NCBI RefSeq assembly: GCF_042186555.1
Contig: NC_133328.1
Location: 333,630,039-333,694,038 of the forward strand
Reading direction: 5' to 3'
Length of the DNA stretch: 64,000 nucleotides
Source: Aquarana catesbeiana
Taxonomy: Eukaryota; Chordata; Amphibia; Anura; Ranidae
Part shown: positions 56,650 to 64,000 of the stretch, piece after piece
How the letters are laid out: each line of letters starts with the position of its first letter
How positions within the stretch are numbered: the first letter of the stretch is position 1
Position numbers and translations under genes: made by a program
The notes under the pieces: model-generated
Database searches by the model: none
Seen by the model: the letters and a program-made list of their open reading frames with translations, nothing else
Told to the model about the DNA's origin: nothing

Positions 56650-56999
56650 TTCTATGAAATCATTACATTTACTAATTTACTATTGGAGAGAAAGAGATAA
56701 CCTGACAGTCCATACGGGATGTTGAGTGAATGGGGTACCAATTGCCTAGAATGAGAAATACATTGGCTTAAAATGCATTTAGCTGGTCTATTTTTGTAGA
56801 CAGCAATACAATTTGGTGAGTAAGTATTTCTACCTAAGGTGGAGGCACGACACGGTGGACAAGTTTTGTGGTGAAGGATTGGCCAATATTGTTTTTGGAT
56901 CACCTCATCATTAGACATATTTATATTATTGTTTCACATTTAAGTCAAGGTTGTATAAGGACACTGATATTGTGCATGGGTGTAATACTTTTGTTTATT

Positions 57000-57005
<6 letters not shown>

Positions 57006-57059
<54 letters not shown>
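57006..57059. repeat. (TA)n microsatellite
   Basis: About 27 TA units. Confidence 0.95.
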
Positions 57060-57062
<3 letters not shown>

Positions 57063-57359
57063 TTTTTTCAGGGGGAACTTGGTGGAACTCAGTTCCACCA
57101 CCTCTGGCTCAGCCCCTCTGCTCCCTGCCCACCACTATCACTTGTATACACAAAAGTCCAGTTTCTGTGTTTACAAGTGACAGCTCTGCACTCTGTGTGT
57201 AATGCAATCCTGGTATTTATTGACCTTTAAGACCCTCCTACTGTTCGTGAAATTTGATTGACCACAGCCACTATTTGATGTGATTTGGAGGGTGTGTGTA
57301 AAGGAGCGGTTTTGGGGGGTTGTGGTTGAGTTCCAGCACCTATTGTTTGAGAAAAAAAG

Positions 57360-57363
<4 letters not shown>
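57060..57363. other. Spacer between two (TA)n tracts, possible MITE
   Basis: GGTGGAACTCAGTTCCACC near 57080 and GAGTTCCAGCACC near 57328 give a weak inverted pair. It may be a TA-targeting element that landed in one (TA)n tract, but ends are not definable. Confidence 0.35.

Positions 57364-57402
<39 letters not shown>
57364..57402. repeat. (TA)n microsatellite
   Basis: About 19 TA units, next to the Tc1 element's left end. Confidence 0.95.
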
Positions 57403-57408
<6 letters not shown>

Positions 57409-57410
57409 TA

Positions 57411-58410
57411 CAGTATCACACAAAAGTGAGTACACCCCTTGCATTTTTGTAAATATTTTATTATATCTTTTCATGTGACAACACTGAAGAAATGACACTT
57501 TGCTAAAATGTAAAGTAGTGAATGTACAGCTTGTATAACAATGTCAATTTGATGTCCCCTCAAAATAACTTAACGCACAGCCATTAATGTCTAAACCGCT
57601 GACAACAAAAGTGAGTACACCCCTAAGTGAAAATGTCCAAATTGAGCCCAATTAGCCATTTTCCCTCCCCTGTGTCATGTGACTCATTAGTGTTACAAGG
57701 TCTCAGGTGTGAATGGGGAGCAGTGTTAAATTTGGTGTTATCACTCTCACTCTGGTGAGAGGAAGTTTAACGTGGCAAACATGGCAAAGAACGCTCTGAT
57801 GATCTAAAAAAAAGAATTGTTGCTCCATATAAAGATGGCCTAGGCTATAAGAAGATTGCCAAGACTCTGAAAATGAGCTGCAGCACAGTGGCCAAGACCA
57901 TACAGCAGTTTAACCAGACAGGTTCCACTCAGAACAGGCCTCGCCATGGTCGACCAAAGAAGTTGCGTGCACATGCTCAGCGTCATATCCAGAGGTTGTC
58001 TTTGGGAAATAGATGTTTGAGTGCTGCCAGCATTTCTGCAGAGGTTGAAAGTGTGGGGGGGGGGTCAGCCTGTCAGTGCTCAGACCATACACTGCATCAA
58101 ATTGGTCTGCATGGTTGTCGTCCCAGAAGGAAGCCTCTTCTAAAGATGATGCACAAGAAATCCTGAAAACAGTTTGCTGAAGACAAGCAGACTAAGGATA
58201 TGGATTACCGGAACCATTTCCTGTGGTCTGATGAGACCAAGATAAACTTATTTGGTTCAGATGGTGTCAAGCGTGTGTGGCGGCAACCAGGTGAGGAGTA
58301 CAAAGACAAGTGTGCCTTGCCTATAGTCAAGCATGATGAGTGCTGCCAGCACTGGGGAGCTACAGTTCATTGAAGGAACCATGAATGCCGTCATGTACTG
58401 TGACATTTAA
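57411..58410 (+). mobile_element. Tc1/mariner element, 3'-truncated
   Basis: Left terminus CAGTATCACACAAAAGTGAG inserted at TA. The repeat motif CAAAAGTGAGTACACCCC occurs at the tip and again near 57607, the indirect/direct-repeat arrangement of many Tc1 elements with two transposase-binding sites. The transposase relic follows at 57781. The right terminus is absent. Confidence 0.85.
57781..58405 (+). pseudogene. Tc1-type transposase fragment
   Basis: Begins ATGGCAAAGAACG at 57781. The helix-turn-helix region reads LGYKKIAKTLKMSCSTVAKT then IQQFNQTGSTQNRPRHGRPK, whose GRPK is the AT-hook-like link of Tc1 proteins. The catalytic part has KQFAEDKQTKDMDYRNHF and LWSDETKINLFGSDG, containing the first catalytic Asp, then VKRVWRQPGEEY. 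A stop near 58166 and frameshifts break it, and sequence ends about two thirds through, losing the other two acidic residues. Confidence 0.85.
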
Positions 58411-59062
58411 ATGAGAAAAAGGGGGGTTTTAGGACTTTATATGAAGCACGAACCAAAGGGGTACCTGCCTCCATCCCTGTCATTAGTTTGTAAAGGGAGA
58501 GGGAGAAGTGGAACTTTATATGAAGCACACAGCAGCAAAAAAGGAAGTCAAGTGACTGGGAAGTTATGTTTATTTATATTGTATAATCTCCTATAAGATA
58601 TTTTGGGCATAAAGCCTCTAAACAATACATTTTAGATTCCTTAAGACATAAATTACATAATAATCCACAATCCAATGGACACTCATATATAATTTAAGCA
58701 TAAATGACAGCTGATACATCTGTATACATGGTCATAATACAATTGGAGCCTAAGTGACCTGAATGACCTTCTGGGATTCCTCTCAAAACAGAACAGGGAG
58801 GGTACAAAAAAAGACGGTAAAATAGAAAAACTGCTGTCACAGCAATTTTGCACTCTGTAATTCTAGATACTGACACATGTGCACCTACAAAGGTTGAACT
58901 TGATGGACTATTGTCTTTATTCAATCTTACCTTACAGATTGGGAGATGGTATTGGTAAAACAATATGTGAGTATTAGGGGAATACAACATGTAAACAATA
59001 AACTTGTAATAGCATTATATAGATATATCACCAACATCACAGTGGAGTGCTGAAAGCCAAGC
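58411..59062. other. Non-coding stretch with a LINE-like tail fragment
   Basis: AAGGTTGAACTTGATGGACT (58889-58908) with TCTTTATTCAATCTTACCT after it resembles a repeat tail I recall from amphibian LINEs. Otherwise nothing recognised. Confidence 0.4.
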
Positions 59063-59070
59063 TCCTAGAG

Positions 59071-59196
59071 CAGGGGTCTCCAAACTATGGCCTTCCAGTT
59101 GTTCAAGAACTACAAATTCCATCATGCCTAATCATGTCTGTGAATGTCAGAGTTTTACAATGCCTCAGCTGGAGGGCTGTAGTTTGGAGATCCCTG
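59071..59196. mobile_element. 126-bp hAT MITE
   Basis: Ends CAGGGGTCTCCAAACTATGG and reversed CAGGGATCTCCAAACTACAG. Perfect 8-bp TSD TCCTAGAG at 59063-59070 and 59197-59204. Interior TTCAAGAACTACAAATTCCA. Confidence 0.93.
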
Positions 59197-59204
59197 TCCT
59201 AGAG

Positions 59205-59652
59205 GCATAGGATAATATTGGGCCCAAAAGAAGGGGAATGTCAGGGAGAGGCTGTTGTTAATGGTCCACTCAGTAGACATGGACAAGGGGCCTACAAGGG
59301 GAAAGATATGTCTTCTGACAGGAAGGCTACTGAGCTTGTAAGCAATATATAGAAGATATTGAAAGAGGTTAAAGTGGGATCAAAGGGAAAAAAGTAGGAA
59401 TCAGAAATAAAGGGACAGAGGAGGGGTTTAAAAAAAGAGGAAAGTAAAAATAAGAAAAAGAAAAAGAAAAAAAGCGGGGTGAGGGAGGTCCCCTGGCAAC
59501 TCAAAGAATCCAGGAAAGGAAGCAAGAACTCTCCACGCCTGGCCCCTCAGAACAGCAGGAGCTAGCAAAGCATAAGACCCTTTGGTTCTATAGAGTATGG
59601 GATTTTTTAAACCTGTACTATATAAAAAAAAAATAAAATCATATATGTCCTT
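59205..59652. other. Non-coding, purine-rich stretch
   Basis: A- and G-rich from 59340 to 59480. No gene. Confidence 0.5.
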
Positions 59653-59654
59653 TA

Positions 59655-60106
59655 GGCCTCATGCATACTGGATGTTTTTGGACATTTTTACAGCAGCTGT
59701 TTTTTAGCTTCAGATGTTTTTGTCTACAGTCAATATATTCCCCATCATGTTATCCTATGTGTCCATGCACACATAGGCTGTTATCAGCAGTTTTTGGGCG
59801 TTTTTTGGCTTTAAAAAAAAAACAAAACTCGTGGGTTCTGAGAGGAGTTTTTCAGCTGTAAAAATGCTCTAACATCAAAGAACACTGATAAAGCGCTCAA
59901 AGCGCTCAAAACATGGCTCACCAGCATTTTGTAACATTTTTGATCCATTGAAGGGCAAAAGAAACGCTGACGTGGAAAAACGCTAAAAAAACACTAATAA
60001 ACACTAAGAAACACTATTGCAAAAACATTAAAAAATGTTGAAAAACTCACTGCAAAGCTAACGGTGTTTTTATAACATTAATTTAACATCCAGTGTGCAT
60101 GAGGCC
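59655..60106. mobile_element. TA-flanked MITE
   Basis: Ends GGCCTCATGCATACTGGATG and reversed GGCCTCATGCACACTGGATG, TA at 59653-59654 and 60107-60108. 452 bp, no ORF; interior rich in AAACGCTNAAAAAACACT-type repeats. TA target suggests a Tc1/mariner mobiliser. Confidence 0.85.
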
Positions 60107-60417
60107 TAAAAGTAAGAGAAGAGAAAAAGACTGAAAACTGCTCCTTAACATGAGACACCTCCATCCCTATATTACACATAAAAAAGTAAAAACTCGCTCA
60201 TGGGACTTTAAATGAGGTGTCCATGATGATCACAGGTAAATAAGTATAATAGTAGAAAAATATTACGGTTTATTAAGATCATTATTATCCAATACAGGTC
60301 ATACATGTAGAAGGCAATTCATAAAAGCAGCAGCATAACATGATAGTCCTAAATACATAGCTAACATGACATACATCAAAGTATCATGAATACAGATATA
60401 CATAATACATCTCTAAC

Positions 60418-60456
60418 CCAACGTGTTTTGCGAGCTCTCCTCGCATCATCAGGGGC
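60418..60456 (-). ncRNA. Hammerhead-like motif, PLE unit 1
   Basis: Minus strand: CCC, CUGAUGA (canonical), U, stem II GCGAG-GAGAG-CUCGC, AAAAC, AC, GUU, GGG. Stem I CCC/GGG is kept, but the essential G of GAAAC is A, so it is likely inactive. Confidence 0.6.
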
Positions 60457-62253
60457 TGATGTGTATATCTGATGTCTGTAACAACAAGTCAAAAAGTAGA
60501 TTGGAGTATAGGTTATGATTGGACAAAAGCACGAAACCAGAATTGGTGGTCACCATACTCACTTGTCAGGTGATTGGCTCCAGGGGCCGACCCCCGGCAG
60601 GGGCAGGCAGAAAGCCTCTCCCACGGGAGCTGAAGGGACGAAGGCCAAAGCATGGAAAGCCGAGGTCAGGAGTAGGGCAGGCATGGCAAGAAGATGAAAA
60701 GAAGGAGGAGAGGGTTGGACCCAAATGTCACCCAGAATCCTTGCAGAGCGTACTCACTATAATAAGATATATGAGTATAAATGCATATATGTGAATCTAC
60801 AAAAATAGATGTAGCAGAGGAATATGAAACAGTATACTCTAGAGCAAGGGGTGCAGGAGTGTCCAACAATGTTAGAAGAAAAAAAGGAAAGAAAGGAGAG
60901 AAAATGAAGGGAAAAAGAAAAGAAAAAGAAAGGAGAAAAAGATGGAAGACCCAAATGTTACCCCTAGGTTATGCAGGGTGTATTTACTATGAAGAATTGT
61001 ATGAATGTAGGTAATTAATGTAGCCATAGTAATGGTATCCTAAGTTACTTATGAATCTTTATATAGTGTACTCACTCTAAGAGGGTTGTAAATGTATATA
61101 TGCATATAACTCAATTAATTGGTATCAAAATATTATAAAAGTATGAGGATGTTGTACAGAAGTACATAGGCTACAAGAATATCCTGCAAGACATAGGGGA
61201 AAACAGTGTAAAGTGAATGAGAAGAGCGTGATAAAAAAGGGGAGAAAGAGATAAAAAGTGATATGCAAAGAAAAAAAAAAAAGAAAAAAAGAAAAAAATG
61301 AATGAGGATAGTCAGAGGAAGACTGATCAGCAGAAAAAAGTGATAGGAAATAAGGGAAGTGAGTTAGATAAGGGAGTGAGAGTATATGCAAATGACACTC
61401 CACATTGTACGTGACTGGTAAGTGCGCTAAAGGAATGATATATAACAAGGTATAGTGGTGAGAATGATGCTTAGCAATGTGCTCTCTCATCAATGTGTAA
61501 ATAGGACCCAGCAGGAAAGCAAAAGTTTGTCATGCCAAAACTCCCGCCTAAATACCCGGATATCCGCCGTGGCCTCCGCCCCTAACATCATGCGACTGGC
61601 AGTGAGGGGGAGGACCCACCATGCGCCCGCCGAAATACGGTAGAGCATAGCGGAGATCCCCGCCCATCGCCTAGGATGACACACTGTGCGCCAGGAATGG
61701 GGACGCCGCTGAATGTGGAAGTCTATCACTGCGCACAAGGCATGACGCCGATGCATGGGGTGGCTCCACCCCTCCTAACATAGGGAAGCAGAGACAGCAG
61801 GGGAATGATATCCCCATTTAGAGCATCGCAGCTTCCGGGGAAATGAACCACCGGCCCCAATCGAGGGGCGGACCCAAAGGGGCCAAGTCCACAAGCAAGA
61901 AAGGGAGTCATCTAAGAGTGACCAAAATCCTAATGTACTGGGAATCAAAAAATGTATATGTATCAACAGGATCTGGGAGCAGCAACAGACTCAGGGCATA
62001 ATAGGTGTCTTCCACCTGAATTCAATAGAGAAGAGAAAAAGACTGAAAACTGCTCCTTAACATGAGACACCTCCATCCCTATATTACACATAAAAAATGA
62101 AAAATCGCCCATGGGACTTTATCATCCAATACAGGTCATACATGTAAAAGGCAATTCATAAAAGCAGCAGCATAACATGATAGTCCTAAATACATAGCCA
62201 AAATGACATACATCAAAGTATCATGAATACAGATATACATAATACATCTCTAA

Positions 62254-62294
62254 ACTGACGCGTTTCGCGAGCTTTCCTTGCATCATCAGGGGCT
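62254..62294 (-). ncRNA. Hammerhead-like motif, PLE unit 2
   Basis: Minus strand: CCC, CUGAUGA, U, GCAAG-GAAAG-CUCGC (one weak pair), GAAAC, GC, GUC. The core is intact, but the sequence after the site (AGUUUAG) no longer pairs with CCC, so stem I is lost. Confidence 0.6.
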
Positions 62295-64000
62295 GATGTG
62301 TATATATGATGTCTGTAACAACAAGTAAAAAAGTAGATTGGAGTATAGGTTATGATTAGACAAAAGCACGAAGCCAGAACTGGTGGTTCTGGTGGCAGGG
62401 GCGGGCGGAAAGCCTCTCCCACGGGAGCTGAAGGGACGAAGGCCAATGCATGGAAAGCCGAGGTCAGGAGTAGGGCAGGCATGGCAAGAAGATAGAAAGA
62501 AGGAGGAGAGGGTTGGATCTAAATGCCACCCAGAATCCTTGCAGAGCGTACTCACTATAATAAGATATATGAGTATAAATGTATATATGTGAATCTACAA
62601 AAATAGATGTAGCAGAGGAATATGAAACAGTATACTCTAGAGCAAGGGGGGGAGTGTCCAACAATGTTAGAAGAAAAAAGGAAAGAAAGGAAAGAAAAAG
62701 AAGGGAAAAAGAAAAGAAAAAGAAAGGAGAAAAAGATGGAAGACCCAAATGTTACCCCTAGGTTATGCAGGGTGTATTTACTATGAAGAGTTGTATGAAT
62801 GTATGTATATAGGTAATTAATGTAGCCATAGTCATGGTATCCTAAGTTACTTATGAATCTTTATATAGTGTACTCACTCTAAGGGGATTGTAAATGTATA
62901 TATGTATATAACTCAATTAATTGGTATCAAAGTATTATAAAAGTATGAGGATGTTGTACAGAAGTCGCATGACGTTAGGGGCGGAGGCCACGTCGGATAT
63001 TCGGGTATTTAGGCGGGGGTTTTGGCATGACAAACTTTTGCTTTCATGCTGGATCCTCCTTACACATTGAATGAGAGAGCACATTGGTAAGCATCATTCT
63101 CACCACTATACCTTGTTATATATCATTCCTTTAGCGCACTTACCAGTCACGTATAATGTGGAGTGTCATTTGCATATACTCTCACTCCCTTATCTAACTC
63201 ACTTCCCTTATTTCCTATCACTTTTTTCTGCTGATCAGTCTTTCTCTGACTATCCTCATTCATTTTTTTTTTTTTTTTTTTTTTTCTTTGCACATCACTT
63301 TTTATCTCTTTCTCCCCTTTTTTATCACGCTCTTCTCATTCACTTTACACTGTTTTCCCCTATGTCTTGCAGGATATTCTTGTATCCTATGTACTTCTGT
63401 ACAACATCCTCATACTTTTATAATACTTTGATACCAATTAATTGAGTTATATACATATATACATTTACAATCCTCTTAGAGTGAGTACACTATATAAAGA
63501 TTCATAAGTAACTTAGGATACCATTACTATGGCTACATTAATTACCTACATACATACATTCAAACAATTCTTCATAGTAAATACACCCTGCATAACCTAG
63601 GGGTAACATTTGGGTCTTCCATCTTTTTCTCCTTTCTTTTTCTTTTCTTTTTCCCTTCATTTTCTTTCCTTTCTTTCCTTTTTTTCTTCTAACATTGTTG
63701 GACACTCCTGCACCCCTTGCTCTAGAGTATACTGTTTCATATTCCTCTGCTACATCTATTTTTGTAGATTCACATATATACATTTATACTCATATATCTT
63801 ATTATAGTGAGAACGCTCTGCAAGGATTCTCGGTGACATTTGGGTCCAACCCTCTCCTCCTTCTTTCCATTTTCTTGCCATGCCTGCCCTACTCCTGACC
63901 TTGGCTTTCCATGCTTTGGCCTTCGTCCCTTCAGCTCCCATGGGAGAGGCTTTCCACCCACCCCTGAAGGGGGTCGCCCCCTGGAGCCAATTACCTGACA

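Larger units (their letters stand above)
60110..64000. mobile_element. PLE with tandem terminal units and an inverted third unit (runs off window)
   Basis: Unit 1 (60117-62030) and unit 2 (62031-62965) are direct repeats, both opening AGAGAAGAGAAAAAGACTGA. Unit 2 lacks about 75 bp present in unit 1 near 60215-60290. At 62965/62966 the sequence switches to an inverted copy of 61594 back to about 60560, continuing past 64000. Hammerhead-like motifs lie at 60418-60456 and 62254-62294 (minus). No protein identified; purine-rich tracts give false frames. Tandem and inverted terminal repeats are usual for PLEs, so the class is inferred from layout plus ribozyme motif. Confidence 0.72.

Noticed and set aside
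60781..61014. Lys/Arg-rich frames in the PLE units (and inverted copies near 62.6 and 63.6 kb)
   Set aside because: They derive from GAAAAAG purine tracts repeated with each unit; no domain signature.

Overview
This 64 kb window looks like repeat-dense intergenic DNA from a large amphibian genome, most likely a true frog (Ranidae). That assignment is inference from recollection: several interspersed repeats resemble families common in ranid sequence, including elements starting TAGGGATGAGCCGAAC, TTAACCACTT-bounded elements, TGCCGCGTACACACG-ended Harbinger MITEs, an L2 tail with AAGCGCTGCGTAAACTG, and Penelope-like ends with a GAAACGCGU ribozyme core. I found no host exon, rRNA or stand-alone tRNA gene, and no retroviral or LTR element. 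Everything recognisable is a mobile element, a decayed element gene, or a tandem repeat.

Layout. 1-15.7 kb: an old L1-superfamily LINE ('LINE A', minus strand; ORF2 to the left, ORF1 at 14.5-15.5 kb) broken by a snap-back Penelope-like element (PLE, 471-1419), a palindromic hAT element (3378-5455, itself carrying a small second hAT), another hAT (6200-6977), and a near full-length second LINE ('LINE B', about 7180-14080) between the two ORFs of LINE A. 15.7-23.1 kb: a CR1-like fragment split by a 2,980-bp nearly perfect palindromic hAT (15732-18711), then a decayed BED-zinc-finger hAT transposase element, itself split by a PLE with a 13-bp target-site duplication (TSD) (20609-22739). 23.1-29.9 kb: a third LINE ('LINE C', plus strand) with a TTAA-flanked insert in its reverse transcriptase, then another LINE 3' fragment and PLE-like non-coding sequence. 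30-34.7 kb: MITEs, a Tc1-type element and a (TATC)n microsatellite. 34.7-42.5 kb: a 4.3-kb TTAA-bounded element, a third hAT arm and an 879-bp TTAA element. 42.5-48.7 kb: a PIF/Harbinger element with remnants of both genes (DDE transposase and Myb-like protein), carrying a tRNA-derived SINE and an L2 LINE with a 612-codon open frame. 49.2-51.7 kb: a large inverted repeat of PLE type carrying Harbinger-type MITEs. 52.4-60.1 kb: TTAA elements, a 0.7-kb decamer minisatellite, hAT MITEs, a truncated Tc1 element and a TA-flanked MITE. 60.1-64 kb: a PLE with two tandem terminal units followed by an inverted unit running off the window.

Main themes. (1) Foldback architecture recurs in unrelated classes (PLE, hAT, TTAA elements). 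(2) Four separate PLE loci carry hammerhead-ribozyme-like motifs sharing one layout, with an extra nucleotide before stem II. (3) Several non-autonomous elements can be paired with likely helpers inside the window: SINE with L2 LINE by a shared 3' tail, Harbinger MITE with Harbinger element, and TAGRGATG hAT elements with the BED-hAT. Nesting with intact TSDs gives a relative chronology. All family names are from sequence reading alone, without database search.
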